Assembly (NCBI GenBank): GCA_023362775.1
Contig: JALMGJ010000012.1
Coordinates: forward strand, 17,497,501-17,561,500
Source of the DNA: Charina bottae
Taxonomy: Eukaryota > Chordata > Lepidosauria > Squamata > Charinaidae
Length of the DNA stretch: 64,000 bases
Direction of reading: 5' to 3'
Below, one piece after another: positions 21,155 through 33,382 of the stretch. Position numbers and translations under genes: made by a program. The first letter of the stretch is position 1, and the number at the start of each line of letters is the position of its first letter. The notes under the pieces are model-generated. The model saw only the letters and a list, made by a program, of their open reading frames with translations, ran no database searches and was not told the origin of the DNA.

Positions 21155-23298
21155 ACAGCCAGTAGTAAGAAAAAATGTTTATGGGCAGATAAGATCCTGG
21201 ATTTTCAATTAAATATACTTCTTGTTCAGATAATAGTTTATAAGTTGTTGCCATATACTGGCAATTCTATAATAAGATTTAAGCAAAAGCTAGATATATA
21301 AAGTACTCTTCCTCTTCCAGATACATAGAGATCTCTGTCTGTTTATGGAATCCACCCTGGCCAACAGTGGCTATCATAAATTCTTCAACTTGGCAGGCTT
21401 TATATGCTATCATATAGCAGCCAAATGTTTGCTAAGAAACATCAGCTCTCTTTGATGTGATTTGCTTTTGCTTTCTTCTGTTGCGTTGTACAAATAGCAT
21501 CAATACCCTGTGTTGTGAAAACTGCCTCCTTCCTGTTCTGAATGGCTTTCTGAAATCTGCTGTCTTCTTTAAAAGGTATTTATTTAGCCCCTTATAGATA
21601 TAAGATCTCAGAGATAGGTTTGTTTTTCTACCCTTGGTGTCCTTCTTTCTCTTTCTTCCTTTCCAATAATATCTGATGTTCTGATAGAAGAACTTATTGA
21701 TTCAGTGATTGCCTGCCATTTGTACCTGAACACTTCCTTGAAATTCATATACACCGCCAGTTTTAGAAGTTCCAGGAGTATACCTAAAATTCCCCATTGT
21801 GTGTTGGGAGATGGCGTGTCACCATTGGAAACTAATCCTATGAACAGACTCATCATCTTTGACCCGTCTCCAAATTTTGAATGGAGTACAGCTATGAACT
21901 ATCTAAATGATGCTTCTGAACCCATTGAACTGGACAGAACTATTTGGCTCATTATCAGCTAGCAGGTTTTTTTTTTTAATCCCATAGATCAAATAGCTGA
22001 GTTCCCTCAACATGCTAGCCTGGCCTAAAGGAGGTTGGGTAGTTTTTAGTTCAGTATTATGTTAACAGGCCACAATTTAGAGCCATAATATAAGTTATGT
22101 ACATGGGCATCAATATTATGTGAACCCAGATTGCTTTTCAACCCAGATTTAGAGTTTAACGTTGTGGGAACCCAGCCGATATGTCTTTTGAAGATGAACT
22201 GTTGCTGTTGATCTACGAAGCCACACAGTACATCTAATATTTAAAATAATTCAACTGCTTAATTTAATTATTATAATGGGATATTGATTTGATTGAGAAA
22301 ACCTATAGAGAGATCATATGGTAACTCACATTAGTCTTCTCCAGAGAAGAAGTAATAGGTTATTGGGGGCGGCTTTAACTATTATTCCCCACTGAAGATG
22401 CTAGATAAGCTTGTTTTATATTCAAAATGTTTCTTGTAAATTCCAGCCAATTTACAGTAGTAGGTGTTCGCATATTTTAATGCTTGCATAGAGAAGGAGG
22501 GACTTTTTGTGGAAGGAAAATCTACTGTGCTAAAGAACAATCTATACTTTTTTCTGATGGACTAAATTTCAACATGCAGGGAGATGTTTTACTAGTGAGA
22601 GAATCCAAGCCTATGTTCACCCCACTGCATTTGAAAACTGCAGCGGCTTTTCCAAAGGAATAATATTTTGTAGTATATTTGCATGTTATAGCTGACCACT
22701 TCACCACACCACCCCTTTTTGTAGAAAGTTGTAATTGTGATTTACAGTTAGGTCCTTTTCAAAACCAAGAGATTCAGGAACAAAATGTTCATTTGAACCC
22801 CCTTGTTTTGGTTTTCCTATCACTACAACCTGCACCAGGGTCAATTTTAAATTCAGCTGGAAATCTCAATTTATTTATAAGATGTAAGAAGAGAAGTATT
22901 CCATTAAAATTATACAACATGCTTTTGAAACAGAAGTTGAGGAAAATCAATGTGGAATTTGGTTACAATAGATAACATTTGTCCTGTCTTTTCCTATATG
23001 GGGATCCTTTTTTCATGCTTCACAAAATAAGATAAACATTGATAAAATTAAATAAAATCCTTCTAGATTGCTTCTTAATAGTCTAGCAAGATGGATTCAA
23101 GTGGAAAGGTAGATGATTTGGTAATGACACCACAGTACAATTTTTAAATTTTTGTTTTGCTCCAGCATGGTCCAGATTCCCTGGATCACTCCAGCCAGAT
23201 TACATGCTGATTCCCTGATTGCAACCTCACTGGACAGTCTTCAGTTTCACCGTAGATTGATCGTTATAATTTTGAATTCTTATTTAAATACATCCTAA
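21155..23298. other. Unassigned non-coding DNA
   Basis: About 2.1 kb without recognisable exons or repeats. The frame at 22679-22975 has no family motif. Confidence 0.45.
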
Positions 23299-23299
23299 G

Positions 23300-23635
23300 G
23301 TATGGTGGTGGCTCAGCGGGTAAGACGCCAGGCTTGTCGATCGGAAGGTTGCAAGTTTGGAGGTTCAAATCCCTAGTCCCGAGTGACGGAGTGAGCTCCC
23401 GCACTAGCCCCAGCTCTTGCCAACCTAGCAATTCGAAAGCATGCAAATGCAAGTAGATTAATAGGTACCACTTCGGTGGGTAGGTAACAGCGTTCCACGT
23501 GTGTCATGCTGGCCACATGATCGTGGAAGCGTCTTTGGACAATGCTGGCTCTTCGGCTAACAAACGGAGATGAGCACCGGCCCCTAGAGTTAGACACGAC
23601 TGCACAAATGTGCGGGGGAACCTTTACTTTTACTT
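23300..23635 (+). mobile_element. Sauria SINE
   Basis: Full-length copy: ggtggctcagcgggtaagac head, caagtttggaggttcaaatc B-box, ctcttgccaacctagcaatt body and gaacctttacttttac end. Confidence 0.92.
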
Positions 23636-23639
23636 TAAG

Positions 23640-24522
23640 ATGTGTTAGTTGGTGTAATTGTGGATGCTTGGTGTCTCATTAAGAAGCCTTTTTTCCTTCT
23701 TCTTTCTCCTCTCTCACTTTGCTGTCTCTCATGTTCAACCAAGGTTCTAGAAAGATAGCTCCTACATTATGAATTGACTATTAATTCATTCTGCTCCTTT
23801 CAAATGAACTTCTTATCTATAGTCACAAGAAACATGAAAGAAGCATTCTTTTTATTCTGCAAGCCTGCTGAGCTAAACTGAGCAAATGTAGTAACAAGAG
23901 TACCCTTCAACCTACAGTATATAAGTGAACCTCACTGGCTCTGATTTAAGAGTAATGAATATGGTGTTGAAAATCAGATACCTTAACTGGCATCTCTAAA
24001 ATCTTCATGCATAGGCAGCCCAGTTCACAGTAACAAGTCTTTCATGTGCTCTTATGGATCTCTAAACTCAAACTGGTATTGACTAACTTTAATTTTTATG
24101 TTCTAGCTCCTTGTCCTAAGATTGCTATGAATTCAGAGTCACCTAAGCTTTATCCTTATTGTATTAATTATTATTTTTAAGAGTACAGATTTTTCTGAGA
24201 ACTGTTAATATTTTTGTCCCTTGGGACCCAAGTGGATATATCATCATGCTAGCAGAGGATAGTATTTCATGCATCTGATAGCAAGAGATGTCAAGCTGCC
24301 TCAATGAACTCATCCAAATATGAACAAAGCTGATCCAAGTATAGGATGCTATTGAACCTTCAAAATAAACCTCCCACTTGAACTTAACCACAGTTGACAG
24401 ACACAGGGGCAGTTGCAAGGTGAGGTGGGAGGGAGCACTCCCATTATCCCATTAGTTAGTTGGGCTACTTTTAAATATGACTCAGTGTTCTAAAAGAAAT
24501 CTCAACCCAAGGGCCTAACCCA
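23640..24522. other. Unassigned non-coding DNA
   Basis: Nothing recognised. Confidence 0.4.
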
Positions 24523-24530
24523 GGGTTTCT

Positions 24531-24827
24531 CAACCAGGGTTCCGTGGCACCCTAGGGTTCCATGAGAGGTCACTAGGGGTTCCCTGGGAGATCACAATTT
24601 ATTTTAAAAATTATTTCAAATTTGGGCAACTTCATATTCAAGAGGTAAGTTTCATTCCTTATTTTTAGTTTAAGAACTGTTCATGCATGTATACAGGCCT
24701 ACACATGAAACAAATATAATAATTTTGTAACTTCTGGTCTATATTTGAGCCTGAATGTGCAGGGGTTCCCTGAGGCCTGAAAAATATTTCAAGGGTTCCT
24801 CCAGGGTTAAAAGGTTGAGAAAGGCTG
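24531..24827. mobile_element. hAT-type non-autonomous element, family 2 copy 1
   Basis: Terminal inverted repeats cagggtttctcaacc and ggttgagaaaggctg. Flanks gcctaacc and gtctagcc agree at 6 of 8 bases, as expected for an old 8-bp target duplication. A second copy lies at 55022-55328 with a perfect duplication. Confidence 0.85.
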
Positions 24828-25024
24828 GTCTAGCCAAAAGTTACTTCCTCCCCTGGCCACATCCTACCTTCAGGAGAGTAATTTGTGGGTTACCCCCACC
24901 AATGTTCTTATACCAGCTGTAATGTTTGGTGGGATAAGAGAGAAACAGACCTGGAGGAATCTGCCAAATCCTTTCCTTAACTTGCCCCACCCACATATTC
25001 CTTAACTTGCCCACCTTACCTGAT

Positions 25025-25078
25025 GACCATCCCGTTGGGGGAGATGGGCGGTCATAGAAATTGAATAAATAAATAAAT
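25025..25078 (+). repeat. L2-type 3' terminus
   Basis: ccgttgggggagatgggcgg followed by attgaataaataaataaat, the terminal pattern of L2-type elements. Confidence 0.65.
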
Positions 25079-25315
25079 ATGGGTCATCAGATAAGGATCA
25101 GCAATTTGAGGGTAGCAAATTTTATGCCAGGATCGTTTTCTTCTGGCTCCAGATAAATGGATACCATTTTAACTGGCTAATGCAAGGTTGCTTAGGAATA
25201 AAATCTAGTTTATTAACTAAAAAAAAACTTAAGTGAAGCATTGCTATGTTAATACAAACTATCAATTAACACTCTTAGTTGAAAACTGTCTTTAACTCAA
25301 GTTTACACCTATACA

Positions 25316-25561
25316 TGTAAACTTACATGTTACTATGTAATACATGTTACTATGGTTTAATCATTGGTAAGAGATAATTTTTGTAAATTTATCTATATCT
25401 GTATTGGAGAAAGTCGGAAGTCACTTTTCGTCTTTGTTTTTCTGTCTATTTGCACCTTATAGTTTTTTCTTTTTTCTTTTAGTTCTATTTTCATGCTTTT
25501 CTGTAGTTTCTATTTTGTATTATATCTATACTTTGAAAATCAATAAAGTTTAAATAAAAAA
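25316..25561 (+). mobile_element. 5'-truncated L1 3' end with poly(A)
   Basis: Flanked by a 17-bp duplication, aagtttacacctataca, at 25299-25315 and 25562-25578. It contains ggtaagagata and gagaaagtcggaagtcac, then caataaagtttaaataaaaa. This is the same 3' UTR as at 5100-5310. Confidence 0.9.
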
Positions 25562-25704
25562 AAGTTTACACCTATACAAAGATTCTGAGCCAGTTTGAAA
25601 GCAACTTACTGCATTTCTCATAATGTCATTGGTGTTGGAAAGCTGAGCTGATTTATTTCTGTCTGCAGTGGAGTTGAAACCACTGTGAAACTATGGTAGC
25701 TGGG

Positions 25705-26935
25705 GGTTATTTATTTGTTAAATTCATATGGTTGTCCACTCACTGTGTAACTCTGGGTGCCTAACATCCAGTTTAAAACAACAAAAAGTTCACAAGAACA
25801 AAATTAAAAACATTTCACCCAAGTTCACTCATATATCTACATAAATGTGTGTGCATGCCTTTGAGTCAGCGTTGACTCCTGGTGACTGCCTGGACTAGTC
25901 CCTGCAGTTTTCTTGGCAAGATTTTCAGAAGTGGTTTGCCATTGCCTCCTTTCTAGGGCTGAGAGAAAGTGACTGGTCCAAGCTGGCTTTGTCCGTAAGG
26001 CGGGACTAGAACTCACAGTCTCCCGGTTTCTAACCTGATGCCTTAACCACTACACCAAACTGGTTCATATCTACATAAATAAGCCTCCTAATATATACAT
26101 ATCTACATAAATAAGCCCCCTGAAAACTGGCTCATCTAACATCCTGCTCTGATGCCTGAGGGAAATGCCAGGTCTTCAGTGCCTTATGAAATGCCAGAAG
26201 AATTGGAGCCATCCAGATGTCTGAGGGTGTGCTGATTCACAAGTTAGATGCAGCAACAGAGAAAGCATGCCTCCTCAGTCCCATCACATTATGTTGTTTA
26301 ACAGAAGGGAGATGGCACATGCCCACCCTGTCAGAACTTGTGGGGCAGGCCAAGATAATTGGAGAGATGACCCCACCAATAACCTGGTCCTGTGCTATGA
26401 AGGGTTTTATAGGGGACAACCAGCACCTTGAATTGCACCTGGAAGCTTACTGGAAACTAGTGGAGCTCCCAAAGTAGTAGTGCTGTCAAGGTGTGCCGAT
26501 AATTACCTGTGTTGCCTCATTCTGGAGGCAGCAGCAGCTTCAGAGTGGTCTTCAAGGGCAGCCCCATGTACAGCATGTTATAATCCAGGCAAGAGACATG
26601 AGTGACCATGAGCAAGGTCTCCTGATCCAGGAATGTGCGCAGTTGGCCAAAGATGGATTTGTGTAAAGGATCTCCTAGCCATGGCTAACATCTGCTCTTT
26701 GAGCAGGAGCTGAGAGTCTAGGAGCAGCCCAGGTTGCATACCAGCTCCACCGAGGGCGGGAGATGGGTTCTACTCCATACAGAATTAATGGTAGAAAATA
26801 TATCAAATTTGGGAATCCTTAAAACCCACAGCCACTTGCTCTTATTAAGGTTGAGCCTAATCCTGTTCTTCCTCATCCAGACCCCTACAACCTGAGAAAA
26901 AAATCTTGATGGCATCACAGCACCCAGCTTAAAGA
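25705..26935 (-). mobile_element. L2-type LINE 3' half, interrupted by a SINE
   Basis: On the minus strand the right part encodes NRIRLNLNKSKWLWV, matching the segment downstream of YADD in the L2-type copy at 1-738. The left part contains the conserved 3' UTR words gacaaccagcaccttgaatt and the reversed terminus near 25710-25800. A tRNA-derived SINE interrupts it at 25847-26066. Confidence 0.75.
25847..26066 (-). mobile_element. tRNA-derived SINE nested in L2-type LINE
   Basis: Same family as 11375-11613 (reversed gtctcccggtttcta head, ttgccattgcctcctttct body). Flanked by a 14-bp duplication, atatctacataaat, at 25833-25846 and 26067-26080. Confidence 0.88.
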
Positions 26936-26939
26936 GTTA

Positions 26940-27795
26940 CTTTTTTGCTAATGAGTACTTTAGTCTTCCCACTCTTCACAGTTACGCTTATATAAATGCA
27001 CATGAATGATCAGATCATCCCTTTTCAATATAAGAAATTATTTTGCTGTAGAAATTCCGAGCCAGACACTGGAGAAGCACAGGCTGTCATACATTTGTTA
27101 AAAATTTCAGATTAGAAATGCCTAGTTGTTTCTGAACAAAAATCTGGCTTCCAACCCATCTGCAGACCAGGGAACATGAAATTTACTATCCCAGATCCCT
27201 GTTGATAAATCCTATGAAAGGAAAACGAAACATTAGTCCTTGGCCACGTTCCCTCTTTATGTTAATCTGGGTGGCTTTACATATCCCCACCCAGAGCCCT
27301 GCCTCTCTTAAGTGCCTCTGCAGCCTGAGCTGTCAGAAACAGAATGTGCAAACTTACAGGGCAAAGTGCTTCCTTTCACAGGAGCTGCCACAGGTTTTTT
27401 TTTGTTCTGGTCTTAGAAAGTGTTTTTGTGCGCAGCTTCAGTTCAGAAGAAACGGCTTTGGGCTTCTGAAAAAAAATTGCGGCATGACTAAATACGAAGA
27501 GGAGTAAAGTTACATTTGCCCTGCTGTTGGGATGTTTCTGTAACTGCTGTTGGTCTTTTAAGAGTCTGCACAGGCGGAAAGAAATAAGTATTAATGTTGC
27601 AGAATTCTGTGGCCTGTTTCGATAGCTCTATGGACCTTGATTATGAGAATCCAGCAAACCACTGCTAGAAGAGTAAAAGATGTGCTTTCAGTTATAAGAG
27701 TTTTCTGCACAAGGAGCACCTCTTCTTTGGCTATTAGCTTTGAACATCAAATGAAGGACAGACCTCATTTCACAAAAGGAAGGAGCACATGGACC
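26940..27795 (+). promoter_or_regulatory. Region 5' of the first RANBP3L coding exon
   Basis: No repeat was recognised in this 850 bp, unlike its neighbours. It should hold either a promoter and 5' UTR or an upstream intron end. The frame is open upstream of the chosen start from an ATG at 27637, but the codons before 27796 show no similarity to the family. No convincing TATA box or CpG island was seen. Confidence 0.3.
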
Positions 27796-27871
27796 ATGGA
27801 CCAAGCTGGAAGCCCCGGAGCAGACATCTATGTGTTCCACAGTTTTGGCTGCAACAACAACAAAGATGAAG
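27796..27871 (+). CDS. RANBP3L: RANBP3L coding exon 1 (25 codons + 1 nt)
   Basis: Starts at an ATG in strong context (gaccATGg) and ends at a consensus donor (g|gtaagt). Phase 1 fits exon 2 exactly. The encoded N-terminus, [14 protein letters not shown], is unlike the human N-terminus I remember, so this may be an alternative or lineage-specific first exon. An in-frame ATG at 27637 could start translation earlier, but I chose 27796 for context and because the upstream codons look non-coding. Confidence 0.6.
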
Positions 27872-30800
27872 GTAAGTTCATTATTTCCTGAAGTTGATGT
27901 GTTATGAAAGCAATTTTTTTTTAAATCCCAAGTGACTTTAGGGTTACAGTATTTTACTACTTGAAGCCAATTTCCAGTCCATGTCAGGCTGATTAAATGT
28001 TCCTAAATAAATCCTAGTTCATCCAAGGCCCTGAGTCTATTTCCTGGGTTCAGCTTAAAAATCCTTGTTACACTGTCTGGGATCAAAAAAATGCCAGAAA
28101 TTAAAATAAATAGACTTCCTGGAGTTTCTTTTAAATCATAGGATCTTTCTTTAGTTTAAGAAAAAAAAACTTCTGAGTGTGTCCTCAACCCTGCTTCCAT
28201 TGATCAGTTTTTCTTGGGAAAATGTTATCTGACAAGTTACTTGGGTTGTAAGAAATCAAAGGGAAAAAAATCTGCAGGACAGTTGAAGTTTGGTGGCATG
28301 TTTTTGTCACAAGGATATTTAATGCACACGCAGAACATTACAAATGCAAGTTGCTGAGATATGGGGACATTGCTTCCTATTGTTTGGGTGACAGTATCTG
28401 GGAGAAGACCTCTGAAAATGTCTATGGATAATGGAAGATGGACTGTAACAATCTGGAAGGTGCTGGCATAGGGATGCCTATGTTACCATGGCTATTTGGG
28501 CATAAATTCTGCAATGAAAAATGCACCTGGAGTAGAATTTTGCCCCATCCCTGGTCAAGAATTTTGTCTGTAGATTAAACCTTATATTCTCATAGAAGGT
28601 AATTACATGGAATATTTATAATAAACTCTCTAGACATAGGTGTCCATTACAAGCCATGATGATGTCATGAACATCATAACATAATGTGTTCCCCACAGGT
28701 GCTTTTGTATCCAAACTAAATATAATAATAGGAACACAGTGCCAGTCAGTATATTCCAGAGACAGGTGATCCCCTGATACTTTCCAGATGTTCTGGAATT
28801 CAATGGCAGTTACCCCCACCAGAATGGACAGTAGCATAGGAAGCTTGGAATTGCAGTCCTGAACATCTGCAAGGCACCAGGGTCTGTCTTTGATAAATCA
28901 ATTTCCTAAAAAAAAGATTGTTCACCAAGACTATAGAGCTGTATTCAACAGTCCTGAAAACTCAAAAAAAACCTCTGAAATCATACCTTGTGAATAACGC
29001 GAAGGGCATTAGGAAACAAGAATTATTAGTGTATAATGCTTGATAAAATACTGAGAAATCTGAACTCAGAAGTTTGCCATCTAGTGGCATGTACTGAAAA
29101 TTAAAGAAAGACTGGATGATCTTGCTTATGTTTTAAGATGGTTTTGTTTTTTGGGTAGAAATATAAAGGTTTTCATGGGGCGTGGTGGCTCAGCGGGTAA
29201 GACGCCAGGCTTGTCGATCGGAAGATCGCAAGTTCGGAGGTTCGAATCCCTAGCCCCGCATGACGGAGTGAGCTCCCGCACTTGCCCCAGCTCTTGCCAA
29301 CCTAGCAATTCGAAAGCATGCAAATGCAAGTAGATGAATAGGTACCACTTCGGTGGGTAGGTAACAGCTTTCCGCGTGCGTCATGCTGGCCACATGACCA
29401 CGGAAGCATCTTCGGACAACACTGGCTCTTCGGCTAACAAACGGAGATGAGCACTGGCCCCTAGAGTCGGACACGACTGCACAAATGTGCGGTAGGAACC
29501 TTTACCTTTTTATGAAGGTTTTATATTGTGAGTTTATATTCATAGAGTGAAATCCAAACATGGCATTTCTCATTGAAATCCCTGGGATTTAAGTCAAGTC
29601 ATAGAACCATTGGACCTGTTGATTTCAATGGATCTGCTACAATATAGGATTGAGTTTAGATTCACCCAACATGTAGTGTAGAAGGTGGAGGGGAACATTA
29701 TGGCCTTGAATGTAAAGATGGGAGGTGACTACTTGTGCTAAAGACTTAAGCACAAATAGTCAATTTTAGTAGAAGAAATGTTGAACATATTTTATTTTAT
29801 TTATTTGTATATTTATTACTGGTTTTTGGATGCTGCTCTATTCCAAAATACCTCTAAGCAGCATATGACAAAAATAAAGTTTTAAAACTTCCCAATTGTG
29901 ATAAATAATATATATTGCAGTAGCCCCACCCTCCTCCCAAAGTTGAACTAGTTACTTCTAGTTCACACAGATTATATTACCCCATAATGTGTGTTTCGTT
30001 TATTTATTTTTAAATTATATTTGCTGTAGAATGATGTACAAATCCACCCGTTATAGATTAATAGTATGCATGAAAGAGGTCAGTATGGCTTGCTCAACAA
30101 ACTACACTTGAAAAAATCCTGGCTTAATGTGATTCCAAACCAAGCCAATACAGATGGATTCTGTGTCAAGCAGAGCTGAAATGAACATACTGCTGTTTAA
30201 TGCCCTGAGAAATTAGGAACTGCACGAGTTTCCTTGAGAACTGTAGCTTAATTCTGGATGGCTTCTCCAAAGGTTTGGTGATTGGTGACCGCTAAGTCTG
30301 CGCTGAGAGCAATAGACTCTGACTTGGAACATCTGAGGCCAACCTAGTCATGGACATCTGAGAAGTTACACTAAGCCATTCAGATGACTGTGCTTGGTTG
30401 CAGGAAATATTCATTAAGGTTGTATATTTATGATTTTTGCTGGGTTGGAGGATATTAGGTTTAACATCATCTTTCAATAAACCTCTTAAGTGATTTGTCC
30501 ATGTCCATACGTTCAAGAAGGAAGAGCTGCTTTCTCTGCAAATATGGAATCTCAGAAGCAAAAATAGAAGACTGTAGTAAATGACTCATGTCAACGTGTT
30601 CCATATATTGCAATGCACAATTTTAATTCTGGGGAGGTCTGTGCAATATTTCAGACCTCTTCAGTTTGGAACAGGTGCTTCAGAACGCAAAGGAGTACGC
30701 CACTCAAACTCAGAGCGTTACGCAGCTCTCACACTGAGCCTTTTGAAGGCCCTTCAGACAACCTCGGGGATTTTGAACATGAGGCTTCATCACTAATAAG

Positions 30801-33310
30801 CTGATCCATCAGACACAACTTGTTACATATATTTACTTACTTGATGCTGTTTCTGGTAACATTTTTTAAACCAGAGAAAGGATTTCATACTTTAAAAAAA
30901 ATTGAACAGTAGAAAGAAAAGTTTGCTGATAAAATTATCAGTTTAAGTCACTTGCTGTATAATTCCAACTTTTTCATACAATGAGGACTAGAATCTTTTA
31001 AACATTAAATCTCAGCATTATTCTGATACTGAACTAGATATCCCAGAATTTGTTTCTATCCTTCTGACCGATTGTTAAAAATAATTCGTTAAGAAACTGT
31101 TTTCTCCCAACCTGGCACTAATCCAAATGTGTTGGGAATGTTGGGAGTAACAGTCTGTTACTGTTAGAGTAGCTCCAGCTCTTGCCAACCGAGCAATTCG
31201 AAAGCATGCAAATGCAAGTAGATGAATAGGTACCACTTCGGTGGGATGGTAACAGCGTTCTGCGTCATGCCGGCCACATGACCGCGGAAGCGTCTTCGGA
31301 CAACGCTGGCTCTTCGGCTAACAAACGGAGATGAGCACCGGCCCCTAGAGTCGGACACGACTGCACAACTGTGCGGGGGGAACCTTTACCTTTTTATACC
31401 AGTTCCTCTGAGTGACTTATCACTTTGACTATATCAGGGACATTTGGGACATTTTGAGATAAAACAGAAATAAAAATTCAGAATTTCGGATTGGGGAATC
31501 ATTTGAAATAGATTTCTAATTTAAGTTCTAGGTAGTAGAAAATATATTTTATGTCAGAGGTCAGCAATCAATACAGCACTTTCAGGCAATAGGATATCTG
31601 TGACACCCCTAAATAATATCTTGGAATCCCAAAAGTTCAATTTTCTTTAATATTAAATTTTAATATGCATGAGATTGCTAAACCTTACACAATCTCATGA
31701 GCTCTCATATGAAACCATCGAGTTCATAAGATGTGCAAGAACGACAAAATCTCATAAGATTTCTCAGGGGCGAATGTGTCAAAATCTTATCCGATTTGAT
31801 GATTTGGGGTATTAATAAATGAGGGGGGAAGGGAGGAGTGCCTTGGATTTCTTCAAGCTTTTCTGATGCTACTCAGTGCCTAAAACCTGCCCCAAGTAGA
31901 ATTCTCTTCATGGCTCTATTCTTTTCTTATTACCAATCATTGCCGTCAGCTAAAGGTTCTACTTATCTTGAACATTGCTGGTCGCACTAATTCATTTTTC
32001 CCCCTAAACGTTTACGTATTGCCCTTCTTCCCAAGAGTGGGGGCAATGCATATATTTTTACAATTGCAATTAAGGAGTAATTCTAGTCCCGCCTTAGGTA
32101 TGAAAGCTGGCTGGGTGACCTTGGGCCAGTCACTCTCTCTCAGCCCTAGGAAGGAACCAATGGCAAACCAGGAGACTGAGAGCTCTAGTCCCGCCTTAGG
32201 CATGAAAGCTGGCTGGGTGACCCTGGGCCAATCCCTCTCTCTCAGCCCAACTCACCTCACAGGGTTGTTGTTGTGGGGAAAATAGGAGGAGGAGGAGTAT
32301 TAGGTATGTTCGCCACCTTGAGTTATTTATAAAAATAATAAAGGCGGGATAAAAATTAAATAAATAAATAAATATCAGCTCCATGGTTCTAGTGAGTCCC
32401 CCAATTTTTGATTTAGCAGAGTGTTCTTTAAAGTAACATAGATGATGCAATCAACAGCATAGTCACACTTCGATGAGAAATAACACCATCTTTAGAGCGT
32501 GATACTTCTTTGGCTGTTTCTAAAATGAAACACATTGTTTAAGTTTCAACAGGTTTAGGCAAGTCCTGTTTTTAGCTCTAAGGCTTTAGTGCTTCTTGGC
32601 AATAATGCAGGTGTCAGGGGATCAAGCTAAGCATCTCCTATTTCACAAACTATCAACAAGTAGGGCACTGATGGCATGGAAAAACCATTATATACTGTAT
32701 AAAAGTAATTAGAGATCTTACAAAAGACTTCTCTAGATTGATAAGTCATGATGCTGGATATGGAATTCTGGTGGCTGTACTCCCAAGGGTGGAAATGAAC
32801 AGGAAATTGTAGTTGACACATCAAAACAATTCAGATTTAGAATAGGGATGGGTGAATCAGTTTTATTCAATTTCTATTTTTTTTCCTTCTCTTATATTCA
32901 TTTCATCTTCTTTTTGAAGCCCATTCAGCAGTCTGTTAGAACTACTGAAATGGAGCAGAGCTGCGAAGTTCATGTACAGAAAAAGAATATTGTTTAAAAA
33001 CAGAGCCCATGAGCATATTAGAGAGATCCAGGTTAATCTTACACCCTTAGCCCACCCAAGCATAAAGAAAGGTACACTTAGTATGGCAGGTACGAAAAGT
33101 AAGTACAAAAGAGTCCTTACGTTTATTCATTCCAGGTGCAGCATTCTTGGTAGATAAATGATGTTCCGCTTCTTCTTTGTTTCCCTAAACTTAATACCTC
33201 TTGCCCTGCTTGCTGCAAGAGATGCGTGTAGAAAGGGGGGAAAGTCTCCTAGGCCCATCCATGGCCTAGAATGGAGCAGCACACAGCCATGTGCTTGCTC
33301 CTGGTCAAAG

Positions 33311-33382
<72 letters not shown>

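Noticed and set aside
29176..29250. tRNA-like A and B boxes
   Set aside because: They are the heads of Sauria SINEs, with SINE bodies attached, not tRNA genes.
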